Notes: generated by a model not told the origin, from the letters alone. A stretch of 64,000 nucleotides of DNA from Oceanobacillus jeddahensis (GCF_000750635.1 NZ_CCDM010000001.1:558001-622000), one strand, 5' to 3'; shown: positions 45,699 to 55,282, numbered from the stretch's first letter. A program made the numbers and translations.

Positions 45699-46565
45699 AT
45701 GAAATTAATTGCATCAGATATGGATGGAACGTTACTTAATGAAAACGGTGAAATAAGTGAGGCAAATGCACAAGCAGTGAAAAAAGCAATCAATCAAGGG
45801 ATTGAATTTATTGTAGCAACTGGAAGGTCTTATCAGGCTGCAAATATTCCACTTCAAGCTGCAGGAATTACCTGTCCAGTGATCAGTTTAAATGGGGCAG
45901 TAACCTATCAAGAGAATGCAAAAATAATAAATAGTATTCCAATGGACAAGCAGGTTGCTTCCCGTATCGCTGATGAATGCAGCAAACTTGGGATGTATGT
46001 GGAGTTATTTACAAATAAAGGTGTCTTTTCTGAAAGTCGAGATCACTTTTTAGACGTGCTTGTAGATATAATGCGTGCATCTAACCCGGAAATATCCGAC
46101 CATGAAATGCGTGATATCGTTGAGCAGCGGTTTCAATTAGAAGAAGTTTCTTTTGTAGAGCATCTGCAGACAGCGTTGCAAGATGAAGATATAGAAATCT
46201 ATAAAATTCTTACCTTTGCTTTTGAAGAAAGTCAATTGGAAGACGCGAAGAAAAAACTTCGTGATGAAACAGGAGCCGTGATTACATCGTCTGGAGAAAC
46301 AAATCTGGAATTTAATCATCCCAAAGCGCAAAAAGGCTTAGCGATTCAAAAATATATTGAGAACGAAGGCTGGTCTATGGAAGAGGTTATGACGATGGGC
46401 GATAACTGGAATGATGCGAGCATGCTGGAAATGGCAGGACGCGGTGTAGCAATGGGAAATGCCGCAGATCAAATTAAGAATCTGTGTCAGTATGAAACGA
46501 CCACGAATGATCAAAATGGTGTAGCAAAAGCAATTGAAGAAATGCTTGATGAATTAGATAAATAA
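45699..46565 (+). CDS. Cof-type HAD-superfamily phosphatase
   Basis: A 288-residue phosphatase. Motif I is ASDMDGTLLNE (nucleophile Asp8), motif II VATGRSY, motif III Lys in HPKAQKGLAI, and motif IV TMGDNWNDASMLEMAG. It belongs to the IIB group (YxeH/YkrA-like) that act on sugar phosphates or flavin/phosphate compounds. ATG at 45699 has AAAGGCGG upstream. A terminator follows. Confidence 0.9.
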   Translation: MKLIASDMDGTLLNENGEISEANAQAVKKAINQGIEFIVATGRSYQAANIPLQAAGITCPVISLNGAVTYQENAKIINSIPMDKQVASRIADECSKLGMYVELFTNKGVFSESRDHFLDVLVDIMRASNPEISDHEMRDIVEQRFQLEEVSFVEHLQTALQDEDIEIYKILTFAFEESQLEDAKKKLRDETGAVITSSGETNLEFNHPKAQKGLAIQKYIENEGWSMEEVMTMGDNWNDASMLEMAGRGVAMGNAADQIKNLCQYETTTNDQNGVAKAIEEMLDELDK

Positions 46566-46567
46566 AT

Positions 46568-46602
46568 AAAATCCCCGGACGGAGCAGTTCGGGGATTTTA
46601 TT
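46568..46602. terminator. Bidirectional terminator
   Basis: AATCCCCG pairs with CGGGGATT with A/T-runs on both sides, between the Cof phosphatase and the convergent YutJ-like gene. Confidence 0.85.
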
Positions 46603-46633
46603 TATTAATTCAATATGAAAACGTATATTATAT

Positions 46634-47695
46634 TTAATGGCGTTTGCTTAACCATAATACGCCTGATTTTGCGAGTCTTGGTAGTAATCCTGTCATTGGC
46701 TTTTTAGCCATATTTCCAAAACCATCTGATTTTCCTAGAGAGCCCAAGGTTCCTTTTAATTTTAAAGGTTTTGGCTGCTTCGGCTGTTTATCATTTAAGA
46801 CAGAGAGCAGAATGTCTGCAATTTGTTCGCCTTGCAGTCCGGCAAGCTGTGCACTTGGTGAATATTCACTGGATGCACAATCTCCTAAAACATATACTGA
46901 TGAATCTTCAGGTACCTGGTAAAAATCATTAACAACTATTTTACCGTGGTTATCTTTGTTGTATGGAAGTGCACGCACCAGCCAATTAGGCTGTACACCC
47001 GCTGTCCAGATCGTTACATCATTTAAATAGCATACGCCGTTATTGCATACCCCATCCTGTTCTACATATTCTACCGTTGAATTATGTACCACATCTACAT
47101 TATTTTCTATTAACCATTTTGCTACATAATCTTGGATTTTGCTATCGAGCGTTCTTAGTACAGTGTTGCCCCGGTCCAGTAAGCGGATATTTAAATCGGG
47201 TCTGCTTTCACGAATTTCAGAAGCAACCTCAACACCACTTAATCCAGCGCCAATAACAGATACTTTTCCATAAGCTTTTAAATTGCCTACTGCGACGCCT
47301 GCTTTTCGGGCTTTTGCAAAGGTTTGAACGCTTTCAGTGTATTCTTCAGCCCCTGGAATTCCATGATAATTATCCTCACAGCCTAATCCAATAACTAAAT
47401 AATCATAAGGAACAATGGAATCTTCATCTTGAATAATAATTTGTTTGTTTTCTACATCAATTTTTGTGATTTCCCGAAAAATATATTTCACACGGGAATC
47501 TTCAGGAAAATCAACACGAACATCATGATCAGCTGAAGTTCCAGCTGCAATCGCATAGAACTCCGTTTTTAAGGAACGAAAAGGATTACGATCAATAACT
47601 GTTATATGTATATCATTGGATAATGTTTGACTGAGAAGGCCAAGTAGCGTCTTTATACCGCCGTATCCACCTCCAACAAGGACAACTCTCTTCAT
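46634..47695 (-). CDS. yutJ: NADH dehydrogenase-like flavoprotein (YutJ-like)
   Basis: A 353-residue type II NADH:quinone oxidoreductase-like protein. FAD motif VVLVGGGYGGIKTLLGLL at the N-terminus, NAD motif VSVIGAGLSGVEVASEI in the middle, and YVLGDCAS near the C-terminal domain. Length and sequence match Bacillus YutJ. It would transfer electrons from NADH to quinone at the membrane. ATG at 47695 follows AAGGGG-like sequence. Its upstream region is filled by a long R1 repeat. Confidence 0.85.
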   Translation of the reverse strand: MKRVVLVGGGYGGIKTLLGLLSQTLSNDIHITVIDRNPFRSLKTEFYAIAAGTSADHDVRVDFPEDSRVKYIFREITKIDVENKQIIIQDEDSIVPYDYLVIGLGCEDNYHGIPGAEEYTESVQTFAKARKAGVAVGNLKAYGKVSVIGAGLSGVEVASEIRESRPDLNIRLLDRGNTVLRTLDSKIQDYVAKWLIENNVDVVHNSTVEYVEQDGVCNNGVCYLNDVTIWTAGVQPNWLVRALPYNKDNHGKIVVNDFYQVPEDSSVYVLGDCASSEYSPSAQLAGLQGEQIADILLSVLNDKQPKQPKPLKLKGTLGSLGKSDGFGNMAKKPMTGLLPRLAKSGVLWLSKRH

Positions 47696-47729
47696 TGTTT
47701 ACAACCCCTTATTTGATTAATGAAGTAAA

Positions 47730-47969
47730 TATAAAATGAAACTTTATTCAGTGGAAGTTTCCGACGCACAACGTTTTACGATGGGTCGAGTAACCAAAGC
47801 CCCAATACCAGCCCAGGCCCTAGAGCGTCGCATACTTAGTCTGCTGCTTTTCTGCCACTGAATTAGCCTGAGTAATTCAAGGAGTTAGCTCACCTAACCT
47901 CCTGCCTAAATAAATTTATTCTCTCTCTTTATTTGGAGGCGGGAGTTTTTACGGGAGATTCTCCATAAT
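47730..47969 (-). repeat. R1 dispersed repeat, longest copy with both modules
   Basis: On the minus strand it starts TATTATGGAGAATCTCCCG, continues through the proximal segment (CTCCCGCCTCCAAATAAAGAG, GGCAGGAGG) and the distal segment (GGCTGGTATTGGGGC, TTACTCGACCCATCGTAAAA, TTGTGCGTCGG) and ends GAATAAAGTTTCATTTTATA. It shows that the shorter copies elsewhere are parts of one roughly 240-base element. Region 47970-48348 has no recognisable gene. Confidence 0.85.
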
Positions 47970-48348
47970 AAATTTTAGCATGCATTCATTTTTATTCAGA
48001 AATAAACATGTTTAATTTTGGGCGCCAAGCTTTGAAGCTAATAGAAGGGCAGTGGTGAATGTCAATATCGGCTCAAGGTAAAAGAAAGACAGGATACACC
48101 TTCGTTAAAAGCTAATATTACCTTCTTAAAAGGAGGTGCTCCCTTTAGTTTAGTAACAATGAGCAGAACTTACCTGTTTTCGATAGACAACCCCTTCACG
48201 ATAATGGCGCTATTCATATTTGTTTCTTTGAGATATTCTCTCTACCAGATACTAGCGTAACAAATTATGAAGGCGATGTCATCAAGATTGAGACAGTAGT
48301 TTGCAAAATGATAAATGGATAATTTATTCAAAAAAATCAATTTATTTA

Positions 48349-48447
48349 TCATGGTGTAACTGGCTGGGACTGGGACTGCGATTACTCGTCCCATCGTAAA
48401 GAGTTGTGCGTCGAAAAACTCCCACTGAGTGAAGTTTCGTTTTATAA
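48349..48447 (+). repeat. R1 dispersed repeat, distal module
   Basis: It reads ATCATGGTGTAACTGGCTG, GGACTGGGACTGCGATTACT, CGTCCCATCGTAAAGAGTTG and ends GAGTGAAGTTTCGTTTTATAA. It matches the 5595-5705 copy closely, in opposite orientation. Confidence 0.85.
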
Positions 48448-48668
48448 GACTCCACTTCAAGAAAGGAAGTTTTATTTTAGAACGAGAATATTTTAAGTAA
48501 TACTTTGTAAACAGAATTGCTTTAATCTAAGAGAAATAAGTCCGTTTTATTTTTTGATAGTTGATAAAAATTTGAAATTTTGGGTTTATTTTCAATTTAT
48601 TGTAAGCAAGGTGTATACTGATTAAGTTCAACTCAGAGAGTAAGAAGTATAAGAAGGAGGAAATTATT

Positions 48669-50020
48669 TTGTTAAAGATGTTTAAGTCGGCTCCTGCAAA
48701 AGAGAGGCTGCCTGAAGATCAAATTGATTCTCATTACAAAAGACTTCGTTTTCAAGTTTTTATGGGAATATTTATAGGTTACGCAGCATATTATTTGCTT
48801 CGTAAGAACTTTTCCTTAGCAATGCCTGGTTTAATTGAAGAGGGGTATTCAAAAGGGGAACTCGGGGTTGCATTATCTGCTGTATCTCTAGCGTATGGAA
48901 TTAGTAAGTTTATTATGGGAACGGTTTCAGATAGGAGTAATCCACGTATCTTTTTAACCAGTGGTCTGGTATTGTCTGCTGTTGTCAGTTTATTAATGGG
49001 GTTTGTTCCATTCTTTACATCTTCAATTGCTATTATGTTTGTTATGATGTTTCTGTTAGGGTGGTTTCAAGGTATGGGATGGCCTCCGTTCGGACGTACA
49101 CTCGTTCATTGGTTTAGTGTAAGTGAGCGCGGTACCAAGATATCTATATGGAATGTTGCGCATAATGTCGGCGGAGGATTAATGGCTCCCATTGCAACCT
49201 TAGGGATGACTATTTTGCCGGAAGCTACTTTGTAGGCTATGAAGGCGTATTTATTCTTCCTGGACTTGTTGCGTTGGCTCTTGCTGTGGTTGCGTATATG
49301 TTAATACGTGATACGCCGCAATCAGAGGGACTTCCACCAATTGAAGAATACCGTAATGATTTTCCAAGCAATAATAAGAAAACTCTGGAAACCGAATTGA
49401 CTACAAAGGAAATTTAATTCAAATATGTTTTAAATAACAAATGGGTATGGACCATTGCATTTGCTAATATATTTGTTTATTTTGTTCGTTATGGAGTGCT
49501 TGATTGGGCGCCGACATATTTAAATGAATCGAAAGGTTTTGAAATGAATCAGTCAAGTGTCGCTTATTTCTTATATGAATGGGCTGGAATCCCTGGTACA
49601 TTACTATGTGGTTGGATTTCCGATAAATTATTTAAAGGTCGTCGTGGACCGGCTGGTGTTGTCTTTATGTTTGGGGTATTAATTGCTCTGGTCGTTTACT
49701 GGTTAAACCCGGCTGGAAATCCAATGATCGATAATGCAGCATTAATTGCTATCGGATTTTTAATCTATGGTCCAGTGATGTTAATTGGTTTACAAGCACT
49801 TGACTTAGTGCCTAAAAAAGCAGCTGGAACTGCAGCAGGTTTAACAGGATTATTTGGATACCTCGGCGGTGCAGTAACAGCTAATATTATTATGGGTTAT
49901 GTTATTGATCACTTTGGCTGGGGAGGAAGCTTTATATTACTAATTTCTTCCTGCGTCTTGGCAATGTTTGTTTTTGCATTAACTTGGAATGTACGCGGGC
50001 AAGAGGTTGTAAAGCATTAA
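48669..50020 (+). pseudogene. glpT: Glycerol-3-phosphate transporter glpT, disrupted
   Basis: The reading frame starts at TTG 48669 after AAGGAGG and matches GlpT through [19 protein letters not shown]. Near 49215 a one-base shift puts the continuation [15 protein letters not shown] in another frame, and the ORF stops at 49235. That frame then carries a TAA at 49415-49417 in [18 protein letters not shown], where GlpT has a Leu, so this is a single-base nonsense change. The C-terminal half (to [13 protein letters not shown] at 50020) is otherwise intact. GlpT is an MFS antiporter importing glycerol-3-phosphate; this copy is predicted non-functional, unless the lesions are sequencing errors. 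Confidence 0.85.
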
Positions 50021-50144
50021 AAATTAGAAAATTATTTTGATAGGTTAATATGTAGTAATTGTTTTAATAGGACGAGACAATGCGCTTTCTTGTGGGAGAA
50101 AAAGGAAGACGTCCTTTCCATTGTTGAAAGCTTCACTTTATAGA

Positions 50145-50193
50145 AAAGGTGGCAATATCTTGATTAGTTTTTGAGATGTTGTTGCCTTTTTAT
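50145..50193 (+). terminator. Terminator-like hairpin downstream of glpT
   Basis: AAGGTGGCAA pairs with TTGTTGCCTT and is followed by TTTTAT, within the 50021-50391 gap, where no gene is seen. Confidence 0.6.
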
Positions 50194-50391
50194 ACGTTGA
50201 AAAGCATGAAATTTTAGTGCAGAAGGGCTTCAATGTAGTAACAATGTTTAGGTGCCAAGTATCAGAAAATACTTAAAAAATGAATAGGTTGCGAGAGTTT
50301 TAGAAATAATGGTACGATTAAGAGTGCTTTTTATACAATAAGTTCAACAAATCGTGTTTTAATAGATGTATGATAGAAAAAGGAGTTGTCT

Positions 50392-52260
50392 ATGACAGGA
50401 ATGAAATCAATCCCATTTACTGTAGCAAAAAATGAGCATTTTTTTGATCGCTTAGGAGATTATATCGGCGATGTTTTTTATGATATTTTACCGGAACAGG
50501 GCTTTGAGATGCGCGATGAACAAATTTATATGGCGTTTCAGCTGGAACAGGCTTTTAAAAATAAAAAAACAATATTTGCAGAAGCAGGTGTCGGAACGGG
50601 AAAAACGATTGTTTATCTCTTATATGCTATTTGTTATGCCCGTTATCAGAGAAAACCTGTTATTATTTCTTGTGCGGATGAAACATTAATTGAACAGCTG
50701 GTCAAAGAGGGTGGAGATATTGATAAGCTTGAAAAAGCACTTGGCTTAGAGGTGGATGTTCGTTTGGCAAAAGCACGTGAAAACTACCTGTGTATGAAGA
50801 AATTAGACCCGTTGTCTGAATATACAGAGGATGAGGAAATTCTGGATGTATATGATTCTGTTCCAGATTTTGTGTTTGACCAGGGTATCTCAATGCAGTC
50901 TTTTTATCCTTATGGGGACCGGAAAGACTATCCATGGCTTTCGGATAAGCAATGGGAACAAATTGGCTGGGATCCACTGAAGCAATGTGCGACATGTGAT
51001 TTCAGGCATCGCAGTGCCCAGACGTTACATCGTGATTACTATCGTCATGCAAAAGATTTGATCATCTGTTCCCATGATTTTTATATGGAGCATGTCTGGA
51101 CGAAGGAATCACGAATAAGAGAAGGTCAGCTGCCATTGCTCCCGGAAGCAAGTGCTGTTGTTTTTGATGAAGGACATTTATTAGAGTTTTCGGCCCAAAA
51201 AGGGTTGACCTACCGCTTCAACTATCAGAATATCACCAATGTCTTAACAGGTTATCAGGGGCAGGATGTGCGGGAAGAATCGCTGCAGTTAGCCGAAGAT
51301 ATTATGGCGCTCCATGATGACTGGTTTGATTATATTTCAGAAATAGCTGTGCGTGTAGAAGGATCCAATCGGCTTGAAATTCCGGCAGATACGAAAATGA
51401 GGAAAATGGCAGTACAGTTAGAGAAAATGGTCCAAGAGCTGTTAGAACAGCTTGTTTTTGATGTGGAGCTATTTACCATGGATGCATACCATACAAAAAT
51501 CATTGAAGAGTACCTGGAATTTTTCACCTATGGATTATCGATTTTCTTAAAGAATGATGAAGGAGTTTACTGGTTAGAGGAAGACGGGGATGAAAGCAGT
51601 CTGGTCATCATGCCGAGGCTGGTTGAGGATGTGCTTCGGGAAGAGGTATTTCAAAAAAATATTCCATTTATTTTCTCGTCGGCAACCCTCTCGCAAGATG
51701 GAGATTTTTCTTATATTGCAAAGAGTTTGGGCGTAGATGCGTATGACTCTTTTTCTGTTGAATCGCCATTTGATTATGAAGAAGTTCGTACAATAAAAGA
51801 ATATGGGTACACGGATGAAACAGAAAAATACCAGGGGATTGCCAGACAACTCGAGGATAATGAAGGGCACAGTCTGATTTTATTCCGCTCTGAGGAAGAA
51901 ATGCAGGGATTCCGACAATGGATAGAAGGACAAAAATGGTCTTTTGATTTCTTATTTGAAGGGGATAAAGAAATCAGTGAAATTGTACGTGCATTTCAGT
52001 TTAATAAGTCCTCTGTACTTTGTGCGTATCATTTATGGGAAGGGTTGGATGTACCTGGAGAGGCACTGACGCAAGTCATCATCGCTTCTCTCCCTTATCC
52101 TCCAGACGACCCTGTTTTTAAAGCGAAACGTAAACATGCAACAAACGCATATGATGACGTTGATCTGCCTTATATGCAGCTTCGTTTAAAACAGGGTATC
52201 GGCCGTTTGATCCGTACAGAGCATGATAAAGGAACCGTTCATATTTGGAAAAAAGCTTAA
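50392..52260 (+). CDS. DinG/XPD-like ATP-dependent DNA helicase (YpvA-type)
   Basis: A 622-residue superfamily 2 helicase. Walker A is AEAGVGTGKT at residues 63-72; the DEAH box is VVFDEGH; Cys134, Cys199 and Cys202 (KQCATCDF) lie where XPD-family helicases bind a 4Fe-4S cluster, though I cannot confirm a fourth ligand. The second RecA domain includes SVLCAYHLWEGLDVPGEALTQ and LKQGIGRLIRTEHDKGT. I chose ATG 50392 after AAAGGAG. Likely role in repair or recombination. Confidence 0.85.
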   Translation: MTGMKSIPFTVAKNEHFFDRLGDYIGDVFYDILPEQGFEMRDEQIYMAFQLEQAFKNKKTIFAEAGVGTGKTIVYLLYAICYARYQRKPVIISCADETLIEQLVKEGGDIDKLEKALGLEVDVRLAKARENYLCMKKLDPLSEYTEDEEILDVYDSVPDFVFDQGISMQSFYPYGDRKDYPWLSDKQWEQIGWDPLKQCATCDFRHRSAQTLHRDYYRHAKDLIICSHDFYMEHVWTKESRIREGQLPLLPEASAVVFDEGHLLEFSAQKGLTYRFNYQNITNVLTGYQGQDVREESLQLAEDIMALHDDWFDYISEIAVRVEGSNRLEIPADTKMRKMAVQLEKMVQELLEQLVFDVELFTMDAYHTKIIEEYLEFFTYGLSIFLKNDEGVYWLEEDGDESSLVIMPRLVEDVLREEVFQKNIPFIFSSATLSQDGDFSYIAKSLGVDAYDSFSVESPFDYEEVRTIKEYGYTDETEKYQGIARQLEDNEGHSLILFRSEEEMQGFRQWIEGQKWSFDFLFEGDKEISEIVRAFQFNKSSVLCAYHLWEGLDVPGEALTQVIIASLPYPPDDPVFKAKRKHATNAYDDVDLPYMQLRLKQGIGRLIRTEHDKGTVHIWKKA

Positions 52261-52264
52261 GGTT

Positions 52265-52308
52265 AAAAGCTCTATTCAGCGATTTATAGCTGAATAGAGC
52301 TTTTTTTA
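52265..52308 (+). terminator. Terminator after the helicase gene
   Basis: AAAGCTCTATTCAGC pairs with GCTGAATAGAGCTTT and a T-run follows. The R2 repeat copy 2 starts immediately after it. Confidence 0.9.
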
Positions 52309-52516
52309 TTGCATAGGAAATTATAGAATTATTGCCTTGTGGATAACTATTTATAGTAAAACAGCCACGTCCAGCTCCGAGCGCCAAAAACTAGGAGATT
52401 TCACGTCGCGCCCTACGATAAGTCAACATCGGTTCGTCACCTCACCGTGTTTCCTTTATCTCAGTTGCGCCGCTCCAATCTCTACGTTTTTAAACAGGCG
52501 CTCTGCGCTTTTGTTC
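52308..52516 (+). repeat. R2 dispersed repeat, copy 2 (shorter)
   Basis: Nearly identical to 19463-19710 for about 160 bases, including the DnaA-box sequence TGTGGATAA at 52338-52346, but with TCAGTTGCGCCGCTCCAATC where copy 1 has the extra hairpin segment. It ends CAGGCGCTCTGCGCTTTTGT. The region to 52685 contains an R4-type fragment and no gene. Confidence 0.9.
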
Positions 52517-52685
52517 CATGACAGGAAAAAAAGCAAAGAAACTTTGACTAAGCTTCCCTCGTCCTTGTGAAGAACGTCAAAACCAATAAAATAACGTTTC
52601 TTTTCCAATGGAAATACCCCGCCAAAAACCATGATCTGCTTTTGCACATGTGCTTTAAAAGGGCTTTTCATAAGCTGCTCTCGTG

Positions 52686-53315
52686 TTAATGGTCCTTTTT
52701 AGTATCAATCAAGCTAATAAAGTGAGTCAGAATCTTCGCAGTTAGTCCCCAAATGGTTTTATTATCATATTGATAAAAAAGCTCCTCCATCGTTCTAATA
52801 TGCCATTCATAGTCTTCCCCTCCGACAATCAGATGGTAAGGGAAATTATCTTCAGGCTTTATTTCGAGATGCACTTTATATTTTTTGGGGGTATTTTCTA
52901 AAAAGAAAGAAAGCGGGACAGTAAAAATATGATCCACTTCGTCAGGATTGGGCTTAATACTTTCTACAGTCTTGAGTTTTCCGATGAAAGGGTAAATAAT
53001 TCTTCCTAAGTCGTTCACTATATAATCTAGTGGAATAATTTCAGAAACATCCTCCTCTGAAATTCCAAGCTCTTCAGTAGTTTCCCGGATTGCTGTATCG
53101 GTAGGGTGCTTATCTTTTTGATCTACACGACCGCCGGGGAAACAAACATCTCCAGGTTGAGTTCGTAAATTTTTGGAACGGACCTCGAAAAGTATATGTG
53201 ACTCGCCAGCTACTTCAATTAAAGGAATTAAAACAGAAGATCGTTTAAAGTGTTTATGCCCCATTAATGCTGGAGTACGATCCTTTAATTCGTTTAGAAT
53301 GTTTTCTATCTGCAT
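52686..53315 (-). CDS. Nudix hydrolase, CoA pyrophosphatase-like
   Basis: A 209-residue NudL/YeaB-type Nudix enzyme predicted to hydrolyse CoA or its derivatives. The Nudix box reads GGRVDQKDKHPTDTAIRETTEELGI with Asp in the first acidic position, as in NudL-type proteins; the box is preceded by PGDVCFPGGR, also typical. ATG at 53315 is preceded by GAGGGAGG. It is a single gene. Confidence 0.85.
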   Translation of the reverse strand: MQIENILNELKDRTPALMGHKHFKRSSVLIPLIEVAGESHILFEVRSKNLRTQPGDVCFPGGRVDQKDKHPTDTAIRETTEELGISEEDVSEIIPLDYIVNDLGRIIYPFIGKLKTVESIKPNPDEVDHIFTVPLSFFLENTPKKYKVHLEIKPEDNFPYHLIVGGEDYEWHIRTMEELFYQYDNKTIWGLTAKILTHFISLIDTKKDH

Positions 53316-53551
53316 ACCGTGTCCTCCCTCTCAATGATTCTTCCTAAATTCCATTCTAGTATGCTTTTGGTTTAATGTCATGTATATCGGCTAGGGGCTA
53401 TCATGAATAGACCTCTGTCAAACTTCCACTGAGGAAAAGCCTGTTTTAGATTATGTGTTAGGGTTGACACTTATTCTAATAGATAAGATGATAATGTAAA
53501 AGGTATGGCTATTGATAGAATAAGAGTAAACAAGAGAAGGGGGCGCAGGAA

Positions 53552-54349
53552 ATGAAACATGCTATTTACCAAATGGATATCATTCCTGGTGATCCAGAAA
53601 ACAATCGTAAACGCGTTAAAGAATGGCTGGAAAAACAAGTTAAGGAGGAAAAACCTGATATTGTTGTTCTCCCGGAAATGTGGACGACAGCATACACATT
53701 AGATCAATTAGATGAAATTGCTGATTCAAACGGAGAGCCTACAAGAAGCTTTTTGAAAGAATTGGCAAAAACGCATCAGGTGCATATTATTGGTGGTTCA
53801 TTTGCTAATAAAGCAGGTGATGGAATCTATAATACAGCACTCGTTGTTAATAACAAGGGAGAAGAGATTTATACGTATGATAAAATTCATCTGGTCCCTA
53901 TGTTAAATGAGCCGAAATATTTAACGGGAGGGGAAAAGCACGCGCATGTATTTGAATTAGATGGTATTAAAATGGGGCTGCTTATTTGTTATGATCTTCG
54001 TTTTCCTGAATTAGCCAGAGAATTAGCTCTTGCTGGAGCAGAAGTAATTTATATTGTAGCAGAATGGCCATCAGCGCGTAAGGATCATTGGAAGGCGCTT
54101 CAGCTAGCACGAGCAATTGAAAATCAATGTTATGTCATATCCAGTAACCGGATAGGTTCTTATGATGGAGTTAAATTTTGTGGTGCTTCATTAGTTGTTG
54201 ATCCATGGGGGACAATCATTAAAGAGGGATCAGAAGAGCAAGAAGAAACATTGATAGAGGCAGTTGACATTTCAAATGTCGAACGCATACGCAAAGAAGT
54301 CCCTGTATTTAAAAGCAGGGTGCCGGAAATGTATCAGGGTTGGAAATAA
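53552..54349 (+). CDS. Carbon-nitrogen hydrolase, MtnU/omega-amidase-like
   Basis: A 265-residue nitrilase-fold amidase. The catalytic triad is seen in VVLPEMW (Glu), YDKIHL (Lys) and LLICYDLRFPE (Cys). It is close to Bacillus MtnU (YkrU), which hydrolyses alpha-ketoglutaramate formed by the methionine-salvage transaminase. No other salvage genes are adjacent. ATG at 53552 follows AAGGGGG. The following terminator has an unusual nested hairpin. Confidence 0.82.
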   Translation: MKHAIYQMDIIPGDPENNRKRVKEWLEKQVKEEKPDIVVLPEMWTTAYTLDQLDEIADSNGEPTRSFLKELAKTHQVHIIGGSFANKAGDGIYNTALVVNNKGEEIYTYDKIHLVPMLNEPKYLTGGEKHAHVFELDGIKMGLLICYDLRFPELARELALAGAEVIYIVAEWPSARKDHWKALQLARAIENQCYVISSNRIGSYDGVKFCGASLVVDPWGTIIKEGSEEQEETLIEAVDISNVERIRKEVPVFKSRVPEMYQGWK

Positions 54350-54362
54350 AGAAATAAAACAT

Positions 54363-54453
54363 AAAAAGACTCCATTGCTCGTGTTACGTTTTGAAATTCA
54401 GCTTTTCAATGCTGAATTTCAAGGAGGTAGACACTTTCGCAAGGAGTCTTTTT
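54363..54453 (+). terminator. Terminator with a second hairpin nested in its loop
   Basis: The outer stem AAAAAGACTCC pairs with GGAGTCTTTTT; inside the long loop TTGAAATTCAGC pairs with GCTGAATTTCAA (54391-54422). Confidence 0.7.
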
Positions 54454-54589
54454 AACGATAAGAAGTATAGGAAAGACTATAGAGTTAAAGGAACTTCGTC
54501 TTAATTTCCCTCGACCTTGTGAGACTTGTGAGAACGTCGAAGTCAGCATACCCTTTTGTTAGAAAAAGACGGGCGAATCAATAGACTTT

Positions 54590-55282
54590 CTAATGAAGTG
54601 ATTTCGTTATGTTTGGCGGCTCTTTTAATTCGCCAGTACAAACATTTTCTGTAATATGAACTTGAGATGTTTTTCCTTTGTGGTTAATAAATTTAAAAAC
54701 ACCATTATTAAAATCCGTTCCAATTTCCTTGTAGAAAATCCCCTCATATAAGTTATGCTTGGAACGAGTGAATTTCAACCGATATTGTCCAGGGACTTCG
54801 CTGTCTTCTTGGATAAATGCACGTACGCCTTTTTCGTAAATGGTATCATCCGTGCTTTTCAGTGTACGATCCACCGAAACGATGTGAAGGTCGATAAATG
54901 AAATCTCCCGAAGCAGCACGTTAACAAAAGACCCTTTTGTAATCTCTTCCCAGCGATTTTGTGCACTCTGGCCAATAATAATCTGTGTAATATTGTACGT
55001 ATGTGCTACGTCTTTAATTGCTTTTACAGAGCGTTTCTCCTTATCACGTATAATAAACTCTTCAACATCTAACTCCTCGCACAGTTCCTTCCAATGCTCT
55101 ACAAAACCTGATTTATCTGCATCAAATTCATCATAAGGAAGGGCATCTACTGTTAAAACATATAACGGGCAATCCATCATTTGTGCTAATTTATGACCGC
55201 GGCGGATAAGGCGTTCACCATTAGGACCATAATAAACACATACTAAAATACTTTCATCCATACGACCTCTAATTTTTTTCAT
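54590..55282 (-). CDS. UspA-domain protein with C-terminal extension
   Basis: A 230-residue protein. The N-terminal half is a universal-stress (KdpD-Usp-like) domain: SILVCVYYGPNGERLIRRGHK, then ITQIIIGQSAQNRWEEITKGSFV. The C-terminal 90 residues are unrecognised, with FNNGVFKFINHKGKTSQVHI. I start it at ATG 55282 after GAAAGGTG rather than 55312. Such domains in KdpD bind nucleotides such as c-di-AMP; here the kinase is missing. Confidence 0.75.
   Translation of the reverse strand: MKKIRGRMDESILVCVYYGPNGERLIRRGHKLAQMMDCPLYVLTVDALPYDEFDADKSGFVEHWKELCEELDVEEFIIRDKEKRSVKAIKDVAHTYNITQIIIGQSAQNRWEEITKGSFVNVLLREISFIDLHIVSVDRTLKSTDDTIYEKGVRAFIQEDSEVPGQYRLKFTRSKHNLYEGIFYKEIGTDFNNGVFKFINHKGKTSQVHITENVCTGELKEPPNITKSLH

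Noticed and set aside
48242..48460. 72-residue minus-strand reading frame
   Set aside because: It reads through an R1 repeat in a region with no coding features.
52456..52671. 71-residue minus-strand reading frame
   Set aside because: It lies across the R2/R4 repeat region and only reflects repeat sequence; no ribosome site of note.
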